Shown here one piece after another: positions 17,310 to 26,300 of a stretch of 64,000 bases of DNA. The position numbers and the translations under genes were made by a program. A model generated the notes under the pieces. That model was not told the origin of the DNA and made no database searches. It saw only the letters and a list, made by a program, of their open reading frames with translations. Source of the DNA: Palsa-504 sp963818225 (GTDB taxonomy: Bacteria > Actinomycetota > Actinomycetes > Streptosporangiales > Streptosporangiaceae); the NCBI GenBank assembly GCA_963818225.1, contig CAWFRO010000005.1:248001-312000 (forward strand). The letters run 5' to 3'. Numbering within the stretch: position 1 is the first letter of the stretch; the number at the start of each line of letters is the position of its first letter.

Positions 17310-18505
17310 GCCGGCACCTCCGCGCTGACCTGGGTGCCGGTGCCGGGTTTGCTGCATACCGTCAGCGTGCCGCCCGCTTCGGCGACCCGGGTCCGCATCC
17401 CGCGCAGGCCATACCCGCCGCTCACCAGGTCCGGGTCGAATCCGGCTCCGTCGTCGCTGACCTCCAGACGGACCGCGTCCGGGTCGTAGCCGAGCCGGAC
17501 GGTGACGGAATGCGCATTCGCGTGCTTGCGCGCGTTGGCCAGCGCCTCCTGGCACACCCGCAGCAGCACGACCTCGGCGGCCATCGGCAGCGGCTCCGGG
17601 CGGCCGGACACGGCGAAGCTCGCCTGCGTGCCCGCTGCCTGCGACAGCCTGCGCAGCGCGTCGGGCAGCGTGCTGCCGTCGAGCTGTGCGGGCGCGAGGT
17701 CCGCGACCAGCGCCCGCGCCTCGGCCAGGTTCTCCCGGGCGGCGGCCGCAGCCAGATCCAGGTGCCGGCCGGCGCGGGGATGCGAGCCGTCCAGATCGGC
17801 CTGCGCCGCCTGGATCAGCATGAGGATGCTGGTGAAGCCCTGGGCCAGCGTGTCGTGGATATCGGCGGAGAGCCGCTGCCGCTCGGCCAGCCGCCCGGCC
17901 TCGTGCTGCGCGGCTGCCAGCTCCACCCGGGTGGCTTCGAGCTGGTCGATGATCCCGGCCCGCTCCTCGCTCTGCTTGATGATCCGCGACACCCAGCCGC
18001 TGTAAAAGATGGAGAAGCCGCCGCCGGCGACGGCGACCCCGAACGCCACGGCGGCCGTAGCACCCGACGGGTAGCGCAGCACGAGCAGACCGGCGGCCAG
18101 GAAGTTCAGCGCGACGCCCAGCCACATGGCCAGGCGCTCATTAAGGAACATGAAGAACTGCGGGCTGATCGCGAAGGCCAGGAACCAGACCTCGGGATTC
18201 TGGCTCTGAGCGGTGCCGAACAGCACGAACAGGCCGATGACGTAGATCGCCGCGTGGAGGCGGCCGGGCTGGCCGCGAGTCCACAGCGGCCGGCCGACCA
18301 GGAGGAACCAGGGAATGAGCGCGGCCATCGCCGCGACGGCTACCACCTTTGAGCCGGGCGTGCTGATCAGCACGATGACCAGCACGGCGGCGAAAACGAC
18401 CAGGTAGAAGACGTCCCAGCTGAGGTTGCCGGTCTGCCAGGCGTGCCTGCGGTCGGCGGGCGGCGCGCAGGCGGGTTCTGACGGGGTCGGCGGGAGCCCG
18501 GTCAA
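17306..18505 (-). CDS. sensor histidine kinase (HisKA_3 type)
   Basis: About 399 aa. Five or six hydrophobic helices (DVFYLVVFAAVLVIVLIS through FGVAVAGGGFSIFYSGW) form the sensor part, followed by RLAERQRLSADIHDTLAQGFTSILMLIQ with the phosphorylated His, and an HATPase part: CQEALANARKHANAHSV (N box), VSDDGAGFDPDLVSGGYGLRGMRTRV (G boxes). TTG 18505 is taken as start because its TTGA overlaps the permease stop; an in-frame GTG lies about 40 bases upstream. The signal is unknown but the operon suggests the cargo of the ABC transporter. Confidence 0.88.
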   Translation of the reverse strand: MTGLPPTPSEPACAPPADRRHAWQTGNLSWDVFYLVVFAAVLVIVLISTPGSKVVAVAAMAALIPWFLLVGRPLWTRGQPGRLHAAIYVIGLFVLFGTAQSQNPEVWFLAFAISPQFFMFLNERLAMWLGVALNFLAAGLLVLRYPSGATAAVAFGVAVAGGGFSIFYSGWVSRIIKQSEERAGIIDQLEATRVELAAAQHEAGRLAERQRLSADIHDTLAQGFTSILMLIQAAQADLDGSHPRAGRHLDLAAAAARENLAEARALVADLAPAQLDGSTLPDALRRLSQAAGTQASFAVSGRPEPLPMAAEVVLLRVCQEALANARKHANAHSVTVRLGYDPDAVRLEVSDDGAGFDPDLVSGGYGLRGMRTRVAEAGGTLTVCSKPGTGTQVSAEVPA

Positions 18506-19356
18506 GTGTCCTGCCGGTTCTGCCAGCGGAAGGTCGTGAGGCACAATACCAATCCTGCGACGATCCAGGCCGCCAGCACCAGCGCGGTCTGGCCGTGCTG
18601 CCAGGATGACCCCGGCTCCAGGGTCACGGCCTGCGGGACGAAGACCGAGCGCATGCCACGGCACATCCACTCCAGCGGGAACAGCGACGCGATATCCCGC
18701 AGCCACGCCGGCACCAGGAAGAACGGGACGTAGACGCCGGAGATGAACTGCAGCACCACGAACGGGAAGGTGATCACGGCCACCCCGTTGCGCGCCGCCG
18801 AGCGGGGCACACTGCTGGCCGCGATGCCGAGCAGCGAGCAGGCGGCGACGCCGAGCACGAACACCCAGGTGAACGTCCACCAGGCCGCCAGGGAGGAGGG
18901 CAGCCGCAGGTGGTAGAAGGCCAGGCCGACGGCCAGCAGCAGCGTGACCTCGGCCAGGCCCGCGACGAAGACCTGGATGATCTTCCCGGTGAAGTACGCC
19001 GCGGGGGGCATGGGCGTGCCGCGCAGCCGCTTGAGGGTGAACCGCTCACGCTCGAACGCGATCGACATGCCCAGGTTCTGGTAGCTGGTGGCCATCACGC
19101 CGCCGGCGATGAGCCCGGCCACGTACAGATCGCCGATGGTCACGCCCGCGCCGTCGTGCTGCTGGCCGAAGATGGCGCCGAGCAGCACCAGCATGACGGC
19201 CGGCATGGCGAAGATGAACACCACCGCCTGGCGCTCCCGGAAGAACGCCTTCAGCTCGACCCGCCCGCGGGACAGCCCGACCCGCCACACGCCCGGCAGC
19301 CGCGGCTGCGCGGTGGTCATCGCGATGGAGACCTTGGCGCTCGATGTCATGGTCAC
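18502..19356 (-). CDS. ABC-2 type transporter permease
   Basis: 284 aa with six hydrophobic segments (for example VVFIFAMPAVMLVLLGAIFG, LAEVTLLLAVGLAFYHL, AAWWTFTWVFVLGVAACSLLGIA, ITFPFVVLQFISGVYVPFFLV, ALVLAAWIVAGLVLCLTTF). The FERERFTLKRLRGTPMPPAAYFTGKI coupling-helix region and FPLEWMCRGMRSVF end are typical of ABC-2 exporters of drugs or lipids. Its ATG overlaps the stop of the ATPase gene and its stop overlaps the kinase start, so the four genes form one translationally coupled operon. Confidence 0.9.
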   Translation of the reverse strand: MTMTSSAKVSIAMTTAQPRLPGVWRVGLSRGRVELKAFFRERQAVVFIFAMPAVMLVLLGAIFGQQHDGAGVTIGDLYVAGLIAGGVMATSYQNLGMSIAFERERFTLKRLRGTPMPPAAYFTGKIIQVFVAGLAEVTLLLAVGLAFYHLRLPSSLAAWWTFTWVFVLGVAACSLLGIAASSVPRSAARNGVAVITFPFVVLQFISGVYVPFFLVPAWLRDIASLFPLEWMCRGMRSVFVPQAVTLEPGSSWQHGQTALVLAAWIVAGLVLCLTTFRWQNRQDT

Positions 19357-20204
19357 GGCTGGCCTCCGATGAGCTCCAGGTAGACATCCTCCAGCGAGGG
19401 ACGGGTCACGGTCAGCCCTGGGATCTCGCCGCCGTAGCGGGCGGCAAGATCGGCGACCAGGCGAGTCGGCTCGGCGGTCCGCTCCGACCGGGGGCCGTCG
19501 TGGCCGTGCCAGCTCACCAGCGCCTCGGCGGCGGCCCGGCCGCTGAGGGTGTCGGGCCGGCCTTCGGCCACGATCATGCCGTCGCGCAGCACCGCGACCC
19601 GGTCGGCCAGCGCCGCCGCCTCGTCCAGGTAGTGCGTGGTGAGCAGGACCGTGACCCCGCCGCCGGACAGGGCGCGGATCACCTGCCAGAACGCGCGCCG
19701 GGCCGCCGGGTCGAACCCGGTCGTCGGCTCGTCCAGGAACAGCAGCTCAGGGCCGCCGATCAGGCCGAGCGCCACGTCGAGGCGCCGTACCTGGCCGCCG
19801 GACAGGGCGCGGATCCGCTTGCGGGCCTGGCCGGCCAGCCCGACCAGGCCGATGACCTCGGCGGGCGGCCGCGGGCGGGGGTAGAAGCCGGCGAAGTGCC
19901 CGACCATCTCGGCGACGGTCAGCTCCGGCGCGTCGGCGGCCAGCTGCAGCACGATGCCGATACGCGCCCGCCAGGCCCGGTCGGCCCGGTGCGGGTCCGT
20001 GCCCAGCACGCTGACCTCACCGCCGTCCCGGCCCCGGTAGCCCTCCAGGATCTCCACCGTGGTGGTCTTGCCCGCGCCGTTCGGGCCGAGCAGGGCGAAG
20101 ACCTCGCCTGGCGCGATCTGCAGGTCAATCCCGCTGACCGCCTCGATCCCGCCGTAGCTCTTGCGCAGCCCGCGCACCTGGACGGCCAGGCCGGTTGCGT
20201 TCAT
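19353..20204 (-). CDS. ABC transporter ATP-binding protein (DrrA-like)
   Basis: 283 aa. Walker A GPNGAGKTTTVEIL, Q-loop IGIVLQLAADAPELTV, signature IRALSGGQVRRLDVALGLIGG, Walker B LLFLDEPTTGFDP and the switch LTTHYLDEA are complete. The C-terminal extension (ALVSWHGHDGPRSERTAEPTRL...LTVTRPSLEDVYLELIG) is the usual tail of the DrrA/CcmA export group. ATG 20204 has GGAGG at optimal distance; an upstream ATG at 20270 in frame is less likely. First gene of the four-gene operon. Confidence 0.93.
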   Translation of the reverse strand: MNATGLAVQVRGLRKSYGGIEAVSGIDLQIAPGEVFALLGPNGAGKTTTVEILEGYRGRDGGEVSVLGTDPHRADRAWRARIGIVLQLAADAPELTVAEMVGHFAGFYPRPRPPAEVIGLVGLAGQARKRIRALSGGQVRRLDVALGLIGGPELLFLDEPTTGFDPAARRAFWQVIRALSGGGVTVLLTTHYLDEAAALADRVAVLRDGMIVAEGRPDTLSGRAAAEALVSWHGHDGPRSERTAEPTRLVADLAARYGGEIPGLTVTRPSLEDVYLELIGGQP

Positions 20205-20321
20205 GCTCCCAGCCTCCGGCACGGCACCCGGGCCGCGCGTCGCCTGTCCGGTCACGGCTATGTCAGCCATACGGTGGACACGGCGCGCTGGCGACTGTGC
20301 CTTCTTCTTGATCCCGGCCGG

Positions 20322-20350
20322 GCAAACCCCGGGCCGGGCGGCACCGAATA
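20322..20350 (+). promoter_or_regulatory. putative SigK-type promoter of the molybdopterin oxidoreductase
   Basis: GCAAAC at 20322-20327, a 17-base spacer, CGAATA at 20345-20350, then six bases to ATG 20357. The hexamers, spacer and distance to the start codon are the same as upstream of sigK. Confidence 0.65.
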
Positions 20351-20356
20351 GAGGGC

Positions 20357-22105
20357 ATGGACACGATGGGGAGCCGACGGGGTAGGCGGGATACCCAGGC
20401 CAGGCGCCGGGCGGGTCTCGGCGCGATCGCCGGGGTGCTGGCCGGCGCCGCCGCGCTTGGGGCGGGGCAGCTGGTGGCGGGCCTGACCGGCGCGAGCGGG
20501 TCACCGGTGGTCGAGGTCGGGGAGCTGCAGATCGACCACACGCCGCCGTGGCTGAAGAACTTCGCGATCACGGAGTTCGGCGCCAACGACAAGCTGGCTC
20601 TGGTGACCGGCATCATCGTCGTACTCGCGATCTTCGCTGCCCTGATCGGCGTGCTGGCCGTGCGGCGGTGGGCCTACGGCATGGCGGGCCTGGCGGTGTT
20701 CGCGGTCATCGGCATCATCGCCGCCGCGACCCGGCCCACCGCCACGGTGGCCAGCCTGCTGCCGACCCTGGCGGCCACGGCAGCGGCGGCGCTCGTGCTG
20801 CGGGTGCTGGTCGACCGGGTCGGGCCAGGCGCCAGCGGGGCCGCAGACGCTTACGGGGGACGGGGCGCAGGCGTGGACGGGCCGGCCGTGCCGGACGGCC
20901 CGGCGGCGGGTGGCGCGCTGGCCGCCCCGGACCTGCCGGGCGGGGGGCCGGACGTGCCGGGCGGCACCGGCGGGGTAATCAGGCCGTCGGCGGAGTATGG
21001 TCCTGGCTGGCTGGCGGGTACCCCCTCGCCCACACCGCCGCCGGCCCGGCGCGGTTTCCTGGCCGCCGGCTTGGTGACGGCTGGGGCCGCGGCCACGGCC
21101 GGACTGGCCGGGCGCCTGCTGGCTGAACGGTCCAGCGTGGCCAGCGCCCGGGCCGCGGTGCGCATCCCCCGCCCGTCGGCGACCGTGCCGGCCCTCCCGC
21201 CGGGCGTCAACCTGGGCATCCCGGGGCTGGCGCCGTTCGTCACGTCCAACGGCAGCTTCTACCGGGTGGACACCGCGCTCGTGCTGCCGCAGGTGGACCC
21301 GTCGAGCTGGCAGCTGCGTATCCACGGCATGGTCAGCCGCGAGATCACCCTGACCTTCGACGAGCTGCTGCGGCGCCCGCTGATCGAGGATTACGTCACG
21401 TTGTGCTGCGTGTCCGACCCGGTCGGCGGCCCGTACATCGGCAACGCGCTGTGGCTGGGCACGAGCCTGGCCAGCCTGCTGCGGGAGGCCGGGATCAAGG
21501 CGGGCGCCGACCAGCTGATGTGCACCTCGGTGGACGGATTCACCTCCGGGACCCCGGTGCAGACGGTGATGGACGGCCGGGACGCCCTGCTCGCGGTGGC
21601 GATGAACGGCCAGCCGCTGCCCGTCGCCCACGGCTTCCCGGCCCGCATGGTGGTGCCTGGCCTGTACGGATATGTGTCGGCGACCAAGTGGGTGACGGAC
21701 ATCAACGTCACCACGTTCGCCGGGAACTACGCCTTCTGGGCTCAGCAGGGCTGGTCGCAGCAGGCGCCGATCAAAACCGAATCGCGCATCGACGTGCCGA
21801 ACGGCGCCAGCCAGATACCGGCCGGCCGGACGGCGGTGGCCGGCGTGGCGTGGGCCCAGCACAAGGGCATCGAGGCGGTGGAGGTCCGGGTGGACTCCGG
21901 GCCGTGGAATCAGGCCCGGCTGGCCACGGTGCCCGGCATCGACAGCTGGCGGCAGTGGGTCTGGGAGTGGGACGCCACCAGCGGGAACCACGTGATCGAG
22001 GCCCGGGCCACCGACAAGACCGGCTATACCCAGACCGCGGCCGAGGCGCAGCCGGAGCCGAACGGGGCCAGCGGCTACCCCTCGGTCGCGGTCACCGTCG
22101 GGTGA
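20357..22105 (+). CDS. membrane-anchored molybdopterin-dependent oxidoreductase (sulfite oxidase fold)
   Basis: 582 aa. Residues 18-150 hold about four membrane helices (LGAIAGVLAGAAALGAG, LALVTGIIVVLAIFAALIGVLAV, MAGLAVFAVIGIIAAAT, LLPTLAATAAAALVL), then a Gly/Pro-rich linker and a further hydrophobic segment after RRGFLAAGLVTAG. The rest is an oxidoreductase Moco domain: LPQVDPSSWQLRIHGMVSREITLTFDELL, YVTLCCVSDPVGGPYIGNALWLG with the Cys expected to bind molybdenum, FPARMVVPGLYGYVSATKW, and the C-terminal Mo-co dimerisation domain (VAGVAWAQHKGIEAVEVRVD). The enzyme part should face outside. Promoter and position next to sigK suggest SigK control. Confidence 0.9.
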   Translation: MDTMGSRRGRRDTQARRRAGLGAIAGVLAGAAALGAGQLVAGLTGASGSPVVEVGELQIDHTPPWLKNFAITEFGANDKLALVTGIIVVLAIFAALIGVLAVRRWAYGMAGLAVFAVIGIIAAATRPTATVASLLPTLAATAAAALVLRVLVDRVGPGASGAADAYGGRGAGVDGPAVPDGPAAGGALAAPDLPGGGPDVPGGTGGVIRPSAEYGPGWLAGTPSPTPPPARRGFLAAGLVTAGAAATAGLAGRLLAERSSVASARAAVRIPRPSATVPALPPGVNLGIPGLAPFVTSNGSFYRVDTALVLPQVDPSSWQLRIHGMVSREITLTFDELLRRPLIEDYVTLCCVSDPVGGPYIGNALWLGTSLASLLREAGIKAGADQLMCTSVDGFTSGTPVQTVMDGRDALLAVAMNGQPLPVAHGFPARMVVPGLYGYVSATKWVTDINVTTFAGNYAFWAQQGWSQQAPIKTESRIDVPNGASQIPAGRTAVAGVAWAQHKGIEAVEVRVDSGPWNQARLATVPGIDSWRQWVWEWDATSGNHVIEARATDKTGYTQTAAEAQPEPNGASGYPSVAVTVG

Positions 22106-22235
22106 GGGATGACGGCGCCGTCACCCGGGTGGGATGATTGTGCCGAACAGCGCGTTTCGTATTACCGTAAACGGTTAGTTCTCACAGATGAACGGTGTGG
22201 TCTCCACCGAGGGCTGGCTCTAGCTAAGGCGCGCC

Positions 22236-22769
22236 ATGACAACTCCCATCCGAAGATCAGAAGAACCGCCCCCGGGGTCCTCGAGTCCCGCCCGGTGGAT
22301 CGAGCCGGGACCGCTGTGGGCGGGCGGGGTCGCAACGGCGGTCGTCGCGGCCTTGATCGCACTGGCCGGCATCCTGATCACCCGGTGGCTGCTCACCATC
22401 CCGATCCTGGCCCCCAAGGAAGACGGCGCGTGGGGCAGCGCGCACACCGGGGCGTACGTGCTCTCAGCCGCCGCCGCCGCGCTCGTGGCCACGGCGATCA
22501 TGCACCTGCTGCTGCTCACCACGCCGCGGCCGCAGCTGTTCTTTGCCTGGATCATCGCCCTGGCCACCCTGGTCGCCGTCGTGTTCCCGTTCAGCACCAC
22601 TGCGCCGCTGGCACAGAAGGTCGCCACGGCCCTGGTCAACCTGGTGCTGGGCTTCGCGATCGGCACCTTGCTCAGCGGGGTAGCCGCACGGGCGGTCCGG
22701 CGCCGGCGGCCCCCCGACTACCAGTCCGGCCCGCCCCCCTACCCGACCTCAGGCGACCGCTACCGCTGA
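22236..22769 (+). CDS. four-helix membrane protein (DUF6069-like)
   Basis: 177 aa. A Pro-rich N-terminus precedes four membrane helices (GGVATAVVAALIALAGILITRWL, AYVLSAAAAALVATAIMHLLLL, LFFAWIIALATLVAVVFPF, VATALVNLVLGFAIGTLLSGVA) and a basic C-terminal tail. The plan and the H-L-L-L-L-T-T-P-R-P motif after helix 2 resemble the actinobacterial DUF6069 proteins. Function unknown. It stands alone between the oxidoreductase and a convergent MmcQ-like gene. Confidence 0.75.
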   Translation: MTTPIRRSEEPPPGSSSPARWIEPGPLWAGGVATAVVAALIALAGILITRWLLTIPILAPKEDGAWGSAHTGAYVLSAAAAALVATAIMHLLLLTTPRPQLFFAWIIALATLVAVVFPFSTTAPLAQKVATALVNLVLGFAIGTLLSGVAARAVRRRRPPDYQSGPPPYPTSGDRYR

Positions 22770-22789
22770 CCACCACCCCTGATCACTGA

Positions 22790-23221
22790 CTACCAGCCCT
22801 GATCGAAGATCGTGCGCCGTGACCGCGATAACCGGGCCGGGGGGCGCTGGGCGCGGAGGTAGGCGGCGGCGCGGGTAGGAGAGGCGCGGGCCAGCCACGC
22901 ATCCTGGATGATCTCGGCCAGTTCCGCCGCGGTGAGCTCGCCGAGGCGGCTGGCCCGGATCAGGACTGACGGGTGGCCGTCGAAATGGGGCGTGGTGAAG
23001 AACGGCGAGGCCGGGTCCTGGACCAGGGCCTGCTTGTCGGCCTCGGAGCTGGCCCAGAACATGATCACGTCCGGGTACCGCTCGCCGGTGCCCGGGTCGG
23101 CGGCGTCCGGGCGGGGGGTGCGGAAGAACACGAAGGACCGGCCGCCGACCTGGTAGACGGGATTGCCCTGCGACCCGTGAACGACCGTCACGTGCGGCAT
23201 GGCGGCGGCCAGCTCGTGCAC
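22790..23221 (-). CDS. MmcQ/YjbR family protein
   Basis: 143 aa from GTG 23221. HELAAAMPHVTVVHGSQGNPVYQVGGRSFVFFRTPRP, SPFFTTPHFDGHPSVLIRASRL and LAEIIQDAWLARASPTRAAAYL are the YjbR core (a CyaY-like DNA-binding fold). Codons directly before the GTG spell A-R-I-E-D in frame, which resembles the missing family start, while an ATG with the expected distance sits one frame away, so a one-base shift or sequencing error at the N-terminus is possible. Confidence 0.8.
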   Translation of the reverse strand: MHELAAAMPHVTVVHGSQGNPVYQVGGRSFVFFRTPRPDAADPGTGERYPDVIMFWASSEADKQALVQDPASPFFTTPHFDGHPSVLIRASRLGELTAAELAEIIQDAWLARASPTRAAAYLRAQRPPARLSRSRRTIFDQGW

Positions 23222-23375
23222 GTCCTCGATCCGTGCAGCGTCGCGACCTGTCCGCCATGCCAGGCAGGATAGCGATGGTTAGCAAGGGAAATGAACCAAC
23301 GGCACGGATTGTTGGCTCCTCTACGGGGACGATAAGCGAGGTGGGGCGGTAGCACTGTCAAGGAGGACAGGGCGC

Positions 23376-26300
23376 GTGGCAGCCAGGCGCGCTCCGGGAT
23401 ACGGGTGGCTGCGACGGCTGGCGGGCTACTGCGCGCGTTACCGCCGCGACGTCATCATCACGGTCGCTGGCGCGCTGGTGGGCACGGCGGCCACCGCCGC
23501 GATCCCGCTGGTCCAGCGCAGCATCATCGACAACGTCATCGTGACCCACAAGCAGTCGATCTGGCCGCTGGCCGGGCTGCTGCTGGTCGCGGCCGCGGTG
23601 AACTTCGCCAGCATCTACCTGCGCCGCTACCACGGCGGCCGGCTGTCCCTCGACGTCCAGCACGACCTGCGGACCGGGCTGTTCGGCTCGCTGTCCCGCC
23701 TGGACGGCGCGCGCCAGGACGAGATCCGCACCGGGCAGCTGGTCGGCCGGTCCATCTCCGACCTGAACATGGTGCAGGGCCTGCTGTCCATGGCGCCGAT
23801 CACCATCGGGAACATCGCGCTGTTCGTGGTGTCCCTGATCATCATGGTGATCCTGTCCCCCGTGCTCACGATCGTGACCCTCGCGGTGACGCCCGCGCTC
23901 TACCTGATCGCGCTGGCGTCCCGGCGCAGGCTGTTCCCGGCGAGCTGGGATGCGCAGCAGCGGTCCGCCCAGGTGGTCGGCCTGGTCGACGAGGCCATCG
24001 GCGGCGTGCGCGTGGTGAAGGGCTTCGGGCAGGAGGAGCAGGAGCAGGAGCAGCTGGAGGGGGTCAGCGCGAAGCTGTTCGCGGCCCGGCTGCGGATGAT
24101 CCGGCTGACGGCCCGGTATAACCCCGCGCTGACCGCCATCCCGTCACTCGGCCTGGTCGGCGTGCTCGCCCTGGGCGGCTGGCTGGCTATTCAGGGCTCC
24201 ATCTCCCTCGGCACGTTCCTGGCCTTCGCCTCCTACCTGGCCCTGATGACCGGCCCGGTACGCATGCTCACCTACATGATCACCCTCGGGCAGGAAGCCC
24301 GGGCGAGCGTCATCCGGGTGTTCGACATCATCGACTCGCGGCCCGTCATCACCGACAAGCCGGACGCGGCCGAGCTGCCGCCGGACGCGACCGGGATCGG
24401 GTTCGACGACGTCCGGTTCGGGTACGTGCCGTCCGAGCAGGTGCTGCGCGGGGTTTCCTTCCAGGTCGAACCCGGCGAGACGGTGGCCGTGGTCGGCGCG
24501 TCCGGCTCGGGCAAGTCCACGCTGGCCATGCTGCTGCCCCGGTTCTACGACCCGGAGGGCGGCTCAGTCTCCATCGGCGGGCACAACGTCGCGGACGTGA
24601 CGCGCGAGTCGCTGCGCGCCGCCATCGGGCTGGTCATGGAAGACAGCTTCTTGTACTCCACCACGGTGCGGGCCAACATCGCCTACGGCAGGCCCGACGC
24701 CACCGACGAGGAGATCGTCGCCGCAGCCCAGGCGGCGCAGGCACACGAGTTCATCGTCCGGCTGCCGGACGGCTACGACACCGTGGTCGGCGAGCAGGGC
24801 CTCACGCTGTCCGGCGGCCAGCGGCAGCGGGTGGCGCTGGCCCGGGCGCTGATCACCGATCCGCGGGTGCTGGTGCTCGACGACGCGACCTCGGCCATCG
24901 ACCCGCGCCTGGAGGCGAAGATCCACACCGCGCTGCGCGAGATCATGCGCGGGCGGACCACCCTGGTCATCGCCCACCGCCGGTCGACGCTGAACCTGGC
25001 CGACCGGATCGTGGTCCTGGACGCAGGCCGGGTGGCCGACATCGGCACGCACGACGAACTGACCGAGCGCTGCCCGCTGTACAGGCAGCTCATCACCGGC
25101 GAGGACGACACCGGCCTGCCGCTGATCCGGCCGCGCCAGGTCCGTACGGTGGAAGATGCACTCGACGGGCAAGACCAGGTACGCGCGGCGGCCGGGGCGA
25201 CCCGCGGGTACCTGTCCGGGACGTTCGAGAGCATGCCGCCGTCGCCGGAACTGCTGGCCCAGGTCGCGGCGCTGCCGCCGGCCCGGGACGTCCCGGACGT
25301 GGACATCGGCCAGGCGCGGGCCGCGGACCGGCACTTCTCGCTGCGCAGGCTGCTGCGGCCGCTGGCCGCCGCGCTGGTCATCGGGCTGCTCCTGGACGGC
25401 CTGGACGCGGTGGCCGGGCTGGCGCTGCCCGCGCTGGTCCGCGACGGCATCGACAACGGCGTGCAGGCCAAAGTGTTCCACGTGATTGTGGTGGCCTCCC
25501 TGATCGGGCTGGCCATCGTGCTGGCCGACTGGGTGGTCAACAGAGGCGAGACGTTGGTGGTCGGGCGCAACGGCGAACGGCTGCTGTACACCCTGCGGGT
25601 CAAGCTGTTCGCGCAGCTCCAGCGCCTGGGCCTGGACTTTTACGAGCGCGAGATGTCGGGCCGGATCATGACCAGGATGACCACGGACGTGGACGCGCTG
25701 TCTACCTTCCTGCAGACCGGCGTGGTCACCATGGTCAGCTCGGTGCTCACCTTCTTCGGTGTGCTGGCCGCCCTGCTCATCATCAACCTGCGCCTCGGCC
25801 TGGCCGTGCTGTGCATCTTCCCAGTGCTGGTGGCGGCGACGATCGTGTTCCGGGCCAAGTCGGCCAAGGCGTACAGCGAGTCGCGGGATAAGGTGGCCGC
25901 GGTCAACGCCGATTTCGCGGAGAACGTGGCCGGGATGCGGGTGACCCAGGCGTTCGGCCGGGAGGGCGTGAACCGGGACCGGTTCGGCGCGCTCAGCCGG
26001 GGGTTCCGGACCTCGCGGCTGCGGGCGCAGCGGTACATCGCGCTGTACTTCCCGTTCGTGCAGACCCTGTCCACCGTGGCCGGCGCCATCGTCCTGGTCA
26101 TCGCCACCGGCGAGGTCGCGAACGGGACGCTCACCGCGGGCGCGCTGATCGCCTACCTGCTGTACATCGACATGGTCTTCGCCCCTATCCAGCAGCTCTC
26201 CCAGGTTTTCGACGGATACCAGCAGGCTATGGTCGGGCTGCGCCGGATCACTGACCTGCTGCGGCTGGGCACCTCCACGCCGCCCGCCAGCCGGCCGGTC

